DNA of 64,000 nt from an uncultured Oscillospiraceae bacterium (GCA_934597175.1 CAKTQR010000006.1:9543-73542); one strand, 5' to 3'. Positions 1 to 9,499 are shown, counted from the first letter of the stretch. The notes: generated by a model not told the origin, from the letters alone. Numbers and translations are program-made.

Positions 1-1
1 G

Positions 2-964
2 CCGGAGCACAAAACGATGTTTGAGGCGCTCAAACGGGTGGAGTTGGACTGGCGGCTTGACGAGGAAACGCCGCTTGAAACAATTGCCGAACAAATGGCG
101 AACTGCGACAGTGTTTGTGCAATTGTAAATCTTCGCCGCCACGCACGGCAGCTTGCCGTTGCTCTTGCCGAAGAATGTCCCGAGGATACGGTTTTCTACA
201 TAACCACGGACCTGTGTCCTGCCCACCGAAGCAGGCAGATAGAAACAATCCGGCAGCGCTTGGCGCAGAAGCTGCCCTGCCGGGTGGTGGCAACGCAATG
301 CATAGAAGCGGGCGTTGACCTGGATTTTAAAACGCTTTACCGTGCTTTAGCGCCGCTGGATTCGATAATTCAGGCGGCGGGACGCTGCAACCGCAACGGC
401 TGCGATGTACTGGGACGAGTGGTAGTGTTCAAGCCGGAGGACAACCGCATGCCGTACCCTGACGAGTGGTACAACAATGCGGCCGTTACCGTGCAGGAGA
501 TGAGACCGCCGTTTTCCGTCAACGATACGGAGAAGATACGGGAATACTATCGGCGGTTGTTTGACGGAGCATCCGATAAGCCGGAGCTTAAAAAGGCGAT
601 AGACTCACGCTCGTTTGAGCAAACGGCAAAGCAGTATAAGCTGATCGCCAACACCGGCGCTCAGGTGATAGTGCCCTATGCCGGAGAGCAGGAGCTCTAC
701 GGCAGCATAGCCGAGCAGTTGCGGGCTGCTGGCGTTACCGCTGCCCTGCTCAAGCAGGCAGCATCCATTACCGTGACATGCTTTGCAAAGGATCTGGCGG
801 ACTATGCAGAGCCGATCCCCTACGCCCGCCGTTGGGACGGAAAGCACGATCGGTCGACAGAAAACAGCAATGTACATCTTCTCCGCCCGCAGTATGAGGA
901 GCTGTATTCTGAGCGGCTGGGTCTTCATTTCCCGCAGGAGGAGCGGTTTAATTTTATATTCTGA
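2..964 (+). CDS. cas3: CRISPR-associated helicase/nuclease Cas3, C-terminal part (5' end outside window)
   Basis: The frame is open to the left edge, so only about the last 320 residues are present; the ATG at 17 is internal. Cas3 is the ATP-driven helicase-nuclease that degrades DNA bound by Cascade. What remains is the second RecA-like helicase domain and the C-terminal domain. Superfamily 2 motif V is seen as VVATQCIEAGVDLDF and motif VI as IIQAAGRCNRNG, whose arginines act as arginine fingers in this family. The HD nuclease domain and Walker A would lie upstream. It is the first gene of a type I-C order (cas3-cas5-cas8c-cas7-cas4-cas1-cas2). It is separated from cas5 by a strong hairpin and a new promoter, so it is probably a separate transcript. 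Confidence 0.9.
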   Translation, partial: PEHKTMFEALKRVELDWRLDEETPLETIAEQMANCDSVCAIVNLRRHARQLAVALAEECPEDTVFYITTDLCPAHRSRQIETIRQRLAQKLPCRVVATQCIEAGVDLDFKTLYRALAPLDSIIQAAGRCNRNGCDVLGRVVVFKPEDNRMPYPDEWYNNAAVTVQEMRPPFSVNDTEKIREYYRRLFDGASDKPELKKAIDSRSFEQTAKQYKLIANTGAQVIVPYAGEQELYGSIAEQLRAAGVTAALLKQAASITVTCFAKDLADYAEPIPYARRWDGKHDRSTENSNVHLLRPQYEELYSERLGLHFPQEERFNFIF

Positions 965-968
965 TATG

Positions 969-1020
969 AGCGCACCATTTGCCAAACAATGCGGCAAATG
1001 GTGCGCTGCAACATTTTTGG
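969..1020 (+). terminator. Terminator-like hairpin after cas3
   Basis: A perfect 15-bp stem (969-983 with 993-1007, loop of 9) lies directly after the cas3 stop and is followed by a short T-run at 1013-1017. It probably ends the cas3 transcript. Confidence 0.7.
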
Positions 1021-1030
1021 GAAAATTAAC

Positions 1031-1059
1031 TTGACAAAACATGTCTAATAAATCATACT
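1031..1059 (+). promoter_or_regulatory. Promoter of the cas5-cas2 operon
   Basis: TTGACA at 1031-1036, 17-bp spacer, CATACT at 1054-1059: a near-consensus sigma-A promoter between the cas3 hairpin and cas5. Transcription would start near 1066. Confidence 0.65.
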
Positions 1060-1125
1060 TTACTTAAATGCAAATGCTGAGATGAGAGTAGAAATAGTTG
1101 CAATATACATGGAGGTGAACATTAT

Positions 1126-1773
1126 TTGAAAGAGATCACTATCGAAGTCTGGGGAGACTTTGCCTGCTTCTCCATGCCCTATGCAAAGGTGGAGCGGCTG
1201 ACCTACCCATTCCCGACCCCGTCTGCCGCAAGGGGTATTCTTTCGGCGATCTACATGAAGCCGAAGGAATTTCGCTGGCAGGTAAACCGCATTGAGGTGC
1301 TCAATCCCATACGCTACATAAGCTTTAAGCGCAACGAACTCAGGTGCACCGCAGGCTCGAAGCCGGTTCCCGCAGAGGATGAGCGAACTCAGCGGCAAAC
1401 GGTGGCTCTGCGGGATGTGCGGTATCGGATCACCGCATCCATTATCCCGAGTGCAGCCTTTGTCGGAAAGGAAACTCAGCTGTACGAGCAGGCGCTGCGC
1501 CGCATCCGAGGCGGAAAATGCTATTTCCAGCCTGCGCTGGGGCTGCGGGAATTCGCCTGCTATTTTGAGGAGAGCGACGGTACTCGGCAGCCCATAGCGC
1601 AGTCGATGGATGCCGGGCTGATGGTCTACGACCTGTTCGGGCCGGAGGATGTCGAGGTCACCAAAAAGACGCAGATACAAATGTCGCTGTTCCATGCGGT
1701 GATGGAAAACGGCGTGGTGACCGTCCCGCCGTATGACAGTCCGGAGGTCCTGAAAGGAGGCAAGCTATGCTGA
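1126..1773 (+). CDS. cas5c: Cas5, type I-C (Cas5d/Cas5c), crRNA-processing subunit
   Basis: 215 residues, usual for the family. In type I-C systems, which lack Cas6, this subunit cuts pre-crRNA and stays on the 5' handle in Cascade. The N-terminal stretch with VWGDFACFSMPYAKVERLTY and FPTPSAARGILSAIY matches the Cas5 RAMP fold; PTPSAARG is the typical conserved patch. The start is TTG at 1126, set by a strong ggaggtg Shine-Dalgarno at 1111-1117; no ATG fits better. Its end overlaps cas8c by 7 nt, so the two are probably translationally coupled. Confidence 0.9.
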   Translation: MKEITIEVWGDFACFSMPYAKVERLTYPFPTPSAARGILSAIYMKPKEFRWQVNRIEVLNPIRYISFKRNELRCTAGSKPVPAEDERTQRQTVALRDVRYRITASIIPSAAFVGKETQLYEQALRRIRGGKCYFQPALGLREFACYFEESDGTRQPIAQSMDAGLMVYDLFGPEDVEVTKKTQIQMSLFHAVMENGVVTVPPYDSPEVLKGGKLC

Positions 1774-3536
1774 AAGCGTTGTATGACTACGGAGTGCGCC
1801 GTCAGCTGGCGCTGCCACCGGGATTTGTCGGGAAACCCATAAAAGCGTATATATCCCTTTCCGAGGACGATGACCGTGTCGGCGTATATCTCGGCGACGG
1901 CGAGCCCGTGCCGTGCCCGGATATAGGAAGTCTCGCAAACGGCGTGAGCAAGAGCAATGTCCTTGCGGAAAAACGCACGGTCGTGCTCCCCGAGCAGCCG
2001 AGTGAAAAGAACAGATTCTTTCTGGAGACGCTCCGCAGTGCGGCCGAGTGCGAGCCGCTGCTGAAGCCGTGCGTCCGTGCACTGGAAACACCCGAGATAG
2101 CAGCGAACATAAGGGCGGAGCTGGACAAGGCAAAGGTAAAGCCCGGGGACAGAATTTCTTTCCGTGTCGGCGGTGTGTCCGTGCTGCGTTCGGAAAAAGT
2201 GCGCTCATGGTGGCAGGACTACAGAAAGCGGTTTTACAAAGACGATGAGCGGCCGTCTGCGCTGTGCCTTATTACCGGTGAGCCCACCGTACCCATGACC
2301 ACGACTACCTCCATACAGGGGCTTCAGGTCGTCGGCGGTCACGCACGAGGCGACGCACTCATCTGCTTCGATAAACCGGCCTACTGCTCATACGGTCAGA
2401 AGAAGGCCGCCAACGCCCCGGTGTCGGAGGAGGCTTTCAGCGTGGTGAAGGCGGCGCTTGATGACCTGCTTAAGGACGCTCCGATACTTGCCGGAATGAA
2501 ATTTGTCCATTGGTTTGACCGTGATATCGCACCGGAGCACGACCCGCTGTATTCCGTCGACTTCGGCTCTGACCTGCCGGAGATCGAGCAGGATGATGGG
2601 CCGGAGACAAATGAGCTGACCGAGCGGAATAAAGCCGACAAGATACCGCAAAGCGTCTGGTCGGGACAGGCAGCGCCGGAGCTTGACGATGCATCTTATT
2701 ACATTCTGATGCTGTCGGGTGCAAACAGCCGCATCATGATACGCAGGTACGAAAGGGGCAGCTACGCCGACCTTCGCCGCAATTTGCAACAGTGGTATGC
2801 CGACCTTGCGCTTACAAAGCAGAGCGGTACGGGAAATGTCAGCCCCGTGAAGCTGACCGCCCGCCTGATAAGGCTTTTAAAATATCAAAAGACGGACAGC
2901 CGGCCGTTTGACCGCCTTTCAAAGGAACTGGCGGGCATCACTCCGGCGGTAGTTCAGGCAATATTGACCGGCGGAGTTTTGCCGGATGCGATCGCGGCAA
3001 AGGCTCTGGCGTATATACGCTCCGAGCTGCTGGCCGATGACGACACGGTGCAGAGCAAGCTGCCGAACAGTCTGGCGTGTCAATGGCTGAAGGTCTGGCT
3101 GCTGAGGAAGAAACGATTTGAACATGAGGAGGAAGCTATCTTGGAAGAATATAATTTCAATTTGCAAAACACCGCTTACCACTGCGGCGGCTTGATGGCA
3201 GTGTATGCGGCGATCCAAAGGACCGCAATGCCGACTGTCAACACCGGCATAGTGGAGCGCTATTATGCATCTGCGATACAGATGCCCGCTCTCGTCATTG
3301 GTCAGCTCAGCAGGCAGTCAAATTATCATCTTGAGAAGATGGATAATAAGTGGCTTGCCGAAGAGTACCGTAAAAAGCTGCGGCGGATATCCGTCGCCTT
3401 GGGCTCGACTATCCCCGCGACGCTGAATCTTGAGCAGCAGTCGTATTTTGCACTGGGCTATTACCAGATGGGCGCAAAGCTCAATCAGGAAATAATTGAA
3501 CGCAAAGCCGCCAAGGACAAGGCGGACGAGAAATAA
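1767..3536 (+). CDS. cas8c: Cas8c (Csd1), large subunit of type I-C Cascade
   Basis: 589 residues, the expected size for Csd1/Cas8c. The large subunit recognises the PAM and starts DNA unwinding within Cascade; in type I-C an internal start can also give a small Cas11-like subunit. Recognisable segments are LPPGFVGKPIKAYISL near the start, CLITGEPTVPMTTTTSIQGL (about residues 165-185) and the helical C-terminal part with GLMAVYAAIQRTAMP. The ATG at 1767 has an aaaggagg site 6 nt upstream and overlaps cas5. cas7 follows after 14 nt. The possible internal Cas11 start was not resolved. Confidence 0.9.
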   Translation: MLKALYDYGVRRQLALPPGFVGKPIKAYISLSEDDDRVGVYLGDGEPVPCPDIGSLANGVSKSNVLAEKRTVVLPEQPSEKNRFFLETLRSAAECEPLLKPCVRALETPEIAANIRAELDKAKVKPGDRISFRVGGVSVLRSEKVRSWWQDYRKRFYKDDERPSALCLITGEPTVPMTTTTSIQGLQVVGGHARGDALICFDKPAYCSYGQKKAANAPVSEEAFSVVKAALDDLLKDAPILAGMKFVHWFDRDIAPEHDPLYSVDFGSDLPEIEQDDGPETNELTERNKADKIPQSVWSGQAAPELDDASYYILMLSGANSRIMIRRYERGSYADLRRNLQQWYADLALTKQSGTGNVSPVKLTARLIRLLKYQKTDSRPFDRLSKELAGITPAVVQAILTGGVLPDAIAAKALAYIRSELLADDDTVQSKLPNSLACQWLKVWLLRKKRFEHEEEAILEEYNFNLQNTAYHCGGLMAVYAAIQRTAMPTVNTGIVERYYASAIQMPALVIGQLSRQSNYHLEKMDNKWLAEEYRKKLRRISVALGSTIPATLNLEQQSYFALGYYQMGAKLNQEIIERKAAKDKADEK

Positions 3537-3550
3537 AAGGAGGGTATATC

Positions 3551-4549
3551 ATGGCAATTAAAAACAGATACGAATTTATGTACTATGTCGCATGCACAAA
3601 CGGCAATCCGAACGGGGATCCCGACATGGGGAATATGCCCCGTCTCGACCCGCAGACCATGCAGGGCTTTATAACCGACGGAGCTACCAAGCGCAGGATA
3701 AGAAATTATGTCGAGCTGGCTCACGGCGATGAGCCCGGCATGAATATGATCATTCAGCAGTCGACCAACATAAACCGCCACATTGCCGAGGCCAAGCGGG
3801 CAGCCGGTGTCGAGGACTGCGCCAAGTCAAAGGAAGCGGTCTATGCCGGAAGAAAAAAGGCGTGCGAGCTGTTTTACGATGTCCGCACCTTCGGCGCAGT
3901 GATGTCCACCGGTCCGAATGCCGGTCAGGTGCGTGGCCCTGTGCAGATAACATACGGAAAGAGCCTGGATGCGGTGCTCCCGATGGATATCTCCATCACC
4001 CGCATGGCGGTTGCGGATAAAGTCAAGGACGATGCCGGCGTGGAGGACTATCTTGCGTGGGAGGAGTCGCAGCCCGAGGATAAGCTGCGCACCATGGGCC
4101 GCAAGCAGGTGATCCCGTTCGGTCTGTACGAGGTCAGGGGCTTTGTCAGCGCAAATCTCGCCGAGGAGACCGGATTTGACGACGCTGATCTGGATGTGCT
4201 TTTTGAGGCGATACTCAACATGTACGAGCATGATCACTCCGCCAGCAAGGGAGAGATGGCGGTCGTGTCGCCGCTTATAATCTTCAAGCATGTCGGAACG
4301 GATACCGACGAGGCTCAGAAAGCCCGTCAGGCAAAGCTCGGCTGCGCCCCTGCACACAAGCTGTTTGACCTTGTCAAGGTCACTAAAAAGGCATCGGTCG
4401 ACTACCCAAGAAGCTACCGTGACTATGATGCCGTCGTGAGCACGGATAAGCTGCCAAACGGCGTGCAGATCGGCTTTAAGTCCGGCGCATTTGAGCCCGT
4501 GGTGTGGGACGAGCTTCCCGAAAACGAGGACTGGTTCTGCCATGGATGA
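3551..4549 (+). CDS. cas7: Cas7 (Csd2), type I-C backbone subunit
   Basis: 332 residues. Cas7 subunits coat the crRNA spacer as the helical backbone of Cascade. The N-terminus NRYEFMYYVACTNGNPNGDP is the Csd2/Csh2 signature (NGNPNGDPD); later GPNAGQVRGPVQITYGKSLD and MEHD-like NMYEHDHSASKGEM patches are also typical. The ATG at 3551 has aaaggaggg just upstream. It overlaps the cas4 start by 8 nt. Confidence 0.93.
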   Translation: MAIKNRYEFMYYVACTNGNPNGDPDMGNMPRLDPQTMQGFITDGATKRRIRNYVELAHGDEPGMNMIIQQSTNINRHIAEAKRAAGVEDCAKSKEAVYAGRKKACELFYDVRTFGAVMSTGPNAGQVRGPVQITYGKSLDAVLPMDISITRMAVADKVKDDAGVEDYLAWEESQPEDKLRTMGRKQVIPFGLYEVRGFVSANLAEETGFDDADLDVLFEAILNMYEHDHSASKGEMAVVSPLIIFKHVGTDTDEAQKARQAKLGCAPAHKLFDLVKVTKKASVDYPRSYRDYDAVVSTDKLPNGVQIGFKSGAFEPVVWDELPENEDWFCHG

Positions 4550-5204
4550 TTGGGGACCTATCCCCCTTTCACGGCTGTCCCATGCCGGATTCTGCCTGCG
4601 GCGTGCTGCGCTGCTTACAAACGAGCAGGTCTGGGCCGAGAGTGCGGATACCGCCAAAGGCCGCTCCGAGCACGAGCGGGTGCATACCCAGCGAATAGAG
4701 CGAAGGGGAGATTCCGCAAAATTGTTTGAGTTTCCGGTCTATTCGCACGCCTTGGGGGTCGCAGGAAAGTGCGACTGCATCGAAGCTGAGGCAGCTCCCC
4801 GGGGCTGCCGCATACCGGCGCTTGATTTCCCCGTCAGGCTGTACCCCGTTGAGTACAAGCACGGCAAACTCCGTGCGGAAAAGGAGTACGAGATTCAGCT
4901 GTGTGCCCAGGCAATGTGCCTTGAGGAAATGTTCAAAACGCATATACCGGAGGGCGCAATTTACTATATCACATCCCATCGCAGGTACGCCGTTGAGTTT
5001 ACAGATGAGCTGCGCAGCCTCGTAAAAGAGACGATACAAAAAGTCGAGTTACTTCGCCGCAGCTTTTCCGTGCCGCCGGCGGAATACGAGGCCAAGTGCA
5101 AAGCTTGCTCCATTCGGGAGCACTGCCAGCCCGGCGTTCAGCGTTCGGCTTCGGGCTATTGCATGCAGCTGCGCAGCGAGGCTCTGGAGGAGGAAATGCT
5201 ATGA
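4542..5204 (+). CDS. cas4: Cas4 nuclease (adaptation, PAM selection)
   Basis: 220 residues from the ATG at 4542, which overlaps the cas7 stop. Cas4 is a RecB-family Fe-S nuclease that works with Cas1-Cas2 to trim prespacers and fix PAM orientation. Cysteine 18 (FCLRR) and the C-terminal cluster C186, C189, C195 (CKACSIREHC) would bind the 4Fe-4S cluster. The RecB nuclease residues are seen as D79, E104 and K106 (PVEYKHG) and Q119 (IQLCAQAM). Upstream in-frame starts would lie inside cas7 without a ribosome site. Its TGA overlaps the cas1 ATG (ATGA). Confidence 0.92.
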   Translation: MDDWGPIPLSRLSHAGFCLRRAALLTNEQVWAESADTAKGRSEHERVHTQRIERRGDSAKLFEFPVYSHALGVAGKCDCIEAEAAPRGCRIPALDFPVRLYPVEYKHGKLRAEKEYEIQLCAQAMCLEEMFKTHIPEGAIYYITSHRRYAVEFTDELRSLVKETIQKVELLRRSFSVPPAEYEAKCKACSIREHCQPGVQRSASGYCMQLRSEALEEEML

Positions 5205-6226
5205 AAAAGCTGCTTGAGACCCTGTATGTCACAACTCCGGAAAGCTATTTGTTCGAGCGCAACGGCAATATCTGCATTTCGATCGGCGGTGCGGAAAAAG
5301 CCTCCGTCCCGATCTCGCAGGTAGAGTCGGTCGTGCTGTTCGGGAAGAACACGCTGTCGACCGCACTGCTGCCTTTTTGCGCCGAGAACGATGTGACGAT
5401 TACTTTTCTCACCGAAAACGGATTTTTTCAGGGGCGGGTTTGCGGCCCAGTCAGCGGTAATGTCCTGCTTAGGAAGCGCCAATACGAAAGCCTGTCCGAG
5501 GCAGAATTTGCAAACGGCTTCGTTCGGGATCTGCTTTTCTGCAAGATAAGAAACGGCAAGTTTGTGCTTATGCGCTATGCCCGCTCCGCCGCCGATGAGG
5601 CAAAAAGACGCTCTGCGGCAGCTGCGGCGTCCGACCTGACCGAAATTGCGAAAAAGCTTGACGCATGCACCGATGTTGACTCCATGCGTGGGCTTGAAGG
5701 TGCTGCAGCGTCGGTCTATTTCTCGCAGTTTGATAATCTGCTCTCCGGCCCGAAAGGCTATCGCTTTGAGACGAGAAGCCGGCGACCGCCGCTCAACGAG
5801 GTAAACGCCGTGCTGTCGTTTGTCTACACGCTGCTGTCGCACGATGTCCGCTCGGCGATGGAGTCTGTGGGACTCGACCCGGCTGCTGGGTATCTGCATG
5901 CCCTGCGCCCGGGCAGACCGTCATTTGCGCTGGACATCATGGAGGAGCTTCGCTCGCCGCTGTGTGACCGGCTGGTCATATCGATGTTCAACAAAGATCA
6001 ATTCCAGCCGCAGGATTTCACAAGGGATTTCGGTGCGGTGTATCTGAGCGAAAAAGGGCGGCGGAAAGTCATCGAGCAGTGGCGCTTAAGAAAGCGTGAG
6101 ACGATCCTGCACCCGTTTTTGAAGGAAAAAATTGCGATCGGGATGATCCCGTATGCGCAGACCATGCTGTTTGCCCGGGTGCTGCGTGGGGATCTTGATC
6201 GATATCCGCCGTTTGTGTGGAGGTGA
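5201..6226 (+). CDS. cas1: Cas1 integrase, type I-C
   Basis: 341 residues. Cas1 is the metal-dependent integrase that inserts new spacers together with Cas2. The expected metal ligands are visible: E166 (GLEGAAASVYF), H233 (YLHALRPGRPSFALDIMEE) and D245/E248. The ATG at 5201 overlaps the cas4 stop and follows ggaggaa. The frame is also open into cas4, but that extension is not Cas1-like. Cas2 follows after 6 nt. Confidence 0.95.
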   Translation: MKKLLETLYVTTPESYLFERNGNICISIGGAEKASVPISQVESVVLFGKNTLSTALLPFCAENDVTITFLTENGFFQGRVCGPVSGNVLLRKRQYESLSEAEFANGFVRDLLFCKIRNGKFVLMRYARSAADEAKRRSAAAAASDLTEIAKKLDACTDVDSMRGLEGAAASVYFSQFDNLLSGPKGYRFETRSRRPPLNEVNAVLSFVYTLLSHDVRSAMESVGLDPAAGYLHALRPGRPSFALDIMEELRSPLCDRLVISMFNKDQFQPQDFTRDFGAVYLSEKGRRKVIEQWRLRKRETILHPFLKEKIAIGMIPYAQTMLFARVLRGDLDRYPPFVWR

Positions 6227-6232
6227 CGGAGC

Positions 6233-6523
6233 ATGATGCTTGTTGTGACCTACGATGTGGACACATCCGACTATGCCGGGCAAAAGCGGCTTCGAAAAGT
6301 CGCAAAGATCTGCGAGCGCCACGGGATGCGTGTTCAAAACTCCGTGTTTGAGGTGATCGTCGATGCTGCGCAGCTCGTCGTTTTGAAGCGTGAGCTGGAG
6401 AAAGTCATTGACATGTCCCATGATTCGGTGCGTTTTTATCGTCTGGGCAACTCGTATGAGAATCGGATCGAGACCATGGGAAGAAAGCCTCTTGTCGAGG
6501 CGGGCAGTGCACTGATCTTTTAG
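6233..6523 (+). CDS. cas2: Cas2 adaptation protein
   Basis: 96 residues with the Cas2 N-terminus MLVVTYDVDTSDYAGQKRLR, where the aspartate of YDVDT is the conserved family residue, and RFYRLGN in the middle. It bridges Cas1 dimers in the integrase complex. There are two tandem ATGs (6233, 6236). It is the last gene of the cas operon. A 10-bp hairpin (6523-6532 with 6555-6564) follows at once and probably marks the operon end, though no T-run follows it. Confidence 0.95.
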   Translation: MMLVVTYDVDTSDYAGQKRLRKVAKICERHGMRVQNSVFEVIVDAAQLVVLKRELEKVIDMSHDSVRFYRLGNSYENRIETMGRKPLVEAGSALIF

Positions 6524-6692
6524 CGCCGACCCCGCCCGTACATAAATCGCCGGAGGGTCGGCGCAACCAATTCCGGCGTTTTACGCAGTTTTTCGGCTGC
6601 CGGCACGAGAATTTTGCAGCCAAAATTGCAAAATAGCGCAAATTATCGGCGATTTGCCACAAAAGCACCTCTCGTTTTTGTGACAAATTGCT
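6524..6692 (+). promoter_or_regulatory. CRISPR leader
   Basis: About 170 bp between cas2 and the first repeat with no ORF. The first part holds the post-cas2 hairpin; the rest is A/T-rich with runs such as caaaattgcaaaatagcg and ends in ctcgtttttgtgacaaattgct just before repeat 1. Position next to cas2, with the degenerate repeat at the far end, fixes this as the leader side where new spacers enter. A clear promoter could not be assigned. Confidence 0.7.
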
Positions 6693-9328
6693 ATCGCCCC
6701 TCTCGCAGGGGCGTGAGTAGAAATTGCTAACTACTGGTGATTCTACTTCTACTGGATCTATCGCCCCTCTCGCAGGGGCGTGAGTAGAAATCGTATGCAG
6801 CCTATGGTTACTCCTCCTATGGATATCGCCCCTCTCGCAGGGGCGTGAGTAGAAATCGTCGTGGGGAGCACAAAGCCACTTCATCTTACAAATCGCCCCT
6901 CTCGCAGGGGCGTGAGTAGAAATACCCAAAAGCGAGGCTTAATCTGCTCCGTGCGCAATCGCCCCTCTCGCAGGGGCGTGAGTAGAAATTCGCAAAAGGG
7001 GGGCGAAAAGCGCCGGTGCCCCCATCGCCCCTCTCGCAGGGGCGTGAGTAGAAATGCCGCCGCAGCGGCGACAAAAACCCCTTTTCCTCATCGCCCCTCT
7101 CGCAGGGGCGTGAGTAGAAATTATCATTTTTCATGAGTGACGAAATATCGTCCCTAATCGCCCCTCTCGCAGGGGCGTGAGTAGAAATGGCAGTGGGCTA
7201 ATAGAATGATGCTAGAGGCTTCTATCGCCCCTCTCGCAGGGGCGTGAGTAGAAATTCAGATGAAACATTCATCAAAGTAATAAACTTCTCATCGCCCCTC
7301 TCGCAGGGGCGTGAGTAGAAATAATGATGCTGCTGCTATTCGTACTTTTCGGCTTCATCGCCCCTCTCGCAGGGGCGTGAGTAGAAATCAACTTCCAGTT
7401 GTTCCTATGCCGAGCGTAATGTAATCGCCCCTCTCGCAGGGGCGTGAGTAGAAATTTACATCGCCTGATGCAAGATTGCAGCGCTCCGAATAATCGCCCC
7501 TCTCGCAGGGGCGTGAGTAGAAATCTACCGTAAAAACTTCTTTTAATGTGGGTGAGCTTATCGCCCCTCTCGCAGGGGCGTGAGTAGAAATGCCTTGTAT
7601 GGGAGCATTGGATTAATTTTATGGGATCGCCCCTCTCGCAGGGGCGTGAGTAGAAATACGCCTCCACCTCCGTCATAAGCTCGGCAATGGTATCGCCCCT
7701 CTCGCAGGGGCGTGAGTAGAAATGGGTATCTTTGCACCGAGCTTGTCGGCGTTTTCATCGCCCCTCTCGCAGGGGCGTGAGTAGAAATATCATCCTTTAA
7801 AAGCTTTCGATATTTCATCTATCGATCGCCCCTCTCGCAGGGGCGTGAGTAGAAATGCACACATAATCATAAAGGATAGTGTTCATGTTCTATCGCCCCT
7901 CTCGCAGGGGCGTGAGTAGAAATACTCAGCCCCATTACATCAAGTAGAATGGGGCTGATCGCCCCTCTCGCAGGGGCGTGAGTAGAAATTCGCCAAAAGG
8001 GGGCGAAAGGCGTCGGTACCCCCCATCGCCCCTCTCGCAGGGGCGTGAGTAGAAATACTCAGCCCCATTACATCAAGTAGAATGGGGCTGAATCGCCCCT
8101 CTCGCAGGGGCGTGAGTAGAAATTGCACGGCTGGTGCAGTAAGTTCAACAGACATTTTGATCGCCCCTCTCGCAGGGGCGTGAGTAGAAATACGACGCCG
8201 AGCCATAGAATGATCTGCATCGTAAAATCGCCCCTCTCGCAGGGGCGTGAGTAGAAATTCGCTCGTTGAAAATCCATTCATCTATTGCCGCCATCGCCCC
8301 TCTCGCAGGGGCGTGAGTAGAAATGATCGAGTTCTTGCTGTGCAGAGTTCTGTAAGTAATATCGCCCCTCTCGCAGGGGCGTGAGTAGAAATTTTTTCCT
8401 CGACTACAAGGCCGACAGAGCCGTCATAGCATCGCCCCTCTCGCAGGGGCGTGAGTAGAAATAGGATGACAGAAACTGAGTATGAACGGCTCGCCGAAAA
8501 TCGCCCCTCTCGCAGGGGCGTGAGTAGAAATGCTGGTGTTGTTCTCTAGAACACGCTCAAGGCGGATCGCCCCTCTCGCAGGGGCGTGAGTAGAAATATA
8601 AAGCGGTGCAAATTCAAGGAAATCAAACACAATCGCCCCTCTCGCAGGGGCGTGAGTAGAAATGCACAGCTCGGTATGGAAAAAGTAGCGTGATTTCATC
8701 GCCCCTCACGCAGGGGCGTGAGTAGAAATATTGCTTTCCCGCTCTTTGTCGGTATGGTTGCTATCGCCCCTCACGCAGGGGCGTGAGTAGAAATTGTAAG
8801 CTTGCCGCTTGGCAGCTTGAGCAAAGACGGTATCGCCCCTCACGCAGGGGCGTGAGTAGAAATTTTGAGGTCGTCGGAAAACGCCTTTGCGAATTCCATC
8901 GCCCCTCACGCAGGGGCGTGAGTAGAAATTTATTCTCAAGTTTAAGTTTCTCATTTCTTAGCATCGCCCCTCACGCAGGGGCGTGAGTAGAAATAAAAAC
9001 GGCACATTCACAGAAGAGTCAGTTCAGGATCGCCCCTCACGCAGGGGCGTGAGTAGAAATCTTACCCTTGCGGTGCTTCTTCTCGTGCGCCTCGATATCG
9101 CCCCTCACGCAGGGGCGTGAGTAGAAATCGAGGATATAAAGCGCTGCCTATATGCGTATGCCGAATCGCCCCTCACGCAGGGGCGTGAGTAGAAATGTAG
9201 AGGCGATTAGCATATTCACGCTGCATAAGAATCGCCCCTCACGCAGGGGCGTGAGTAGAAATAACTCGACATTTTTTCAAAAATCTGTGCGAGGTAATCG
9301 CCCCTCCCACAGGGGCATGAGTAGAAAT
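6693..9328 (+). CRISPR. Type I-C CRISPR array, 40 repeats and 39 spacers
   Basis: I count 40 repeats of 32 bp at a period of about 65-68 bp, with spacers of about 33-36 bp. The repeat begins atcgcccct, contains a perfect 7-bp stem (cgcccct/aggggcg, loop ctcgc) and ends gtgagtagaaat, as in type I-C repeats processed by Cas5c. Repeats 1-30 (6693-8663) carry T at position 11. Repeats 31-39 (8698-9262) carry A there, inside the loop. Repeat 40 (9297-9328) is degenerate (loop cccac, and catgag in place of cgtgag), marking the old, leader-distal end. Spacers at 7924-7957 and 8057-8090 are identical, and those at 6990-7023 and 7990-8024 are related. Apparent proteins in the array (repeating HAPARGA or SRPCERGD) are translation artefacts. 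Confidence 0.98.
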
Positions 9329-9365
9329 TGAGGCAGGACGGGCGGAAAATGACAGGAGCAACGCC

Positions 9366-9412
9366 CCGGGCTGTACCCGGCAAAAATGCACCGCTCAGAC
9401 GGTGCATTTTGC
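9366..9412. terminator. Two hairpins after the CRISPR array
   Basis: In the roughly 315-bp gap between array and next gene, a small hairpin (9366-9370 with 9376-9380) is followed by a nearly perfect 13-bp hairpin (9380-9393 with 9400-9412) flanked by A-run and T-run on its two sides. This would stop transcription out of the array in either direction. The rest of the gap up to 9499 shows no gene. Confidence 0.6.
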
Positions 9413-9499
9413 ATACCCGCCGCCGCTGTGAATGTACAATAATGCACAAAAAGTTGCAAAAAACGGACAAAAATTTGACGAAATGCGGGCTGCATATTA

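Noticed and set aside
6800..9000. Several apparent 60-130-residue proteins on both strands with repeating HAPARGA, SRPCERGD or RPSRRGVSRN units
   Set aside because: They are six-frame translations of the CRISPR repeats and spacers; the unit length equals the repeat period and no ribosome sites are present.
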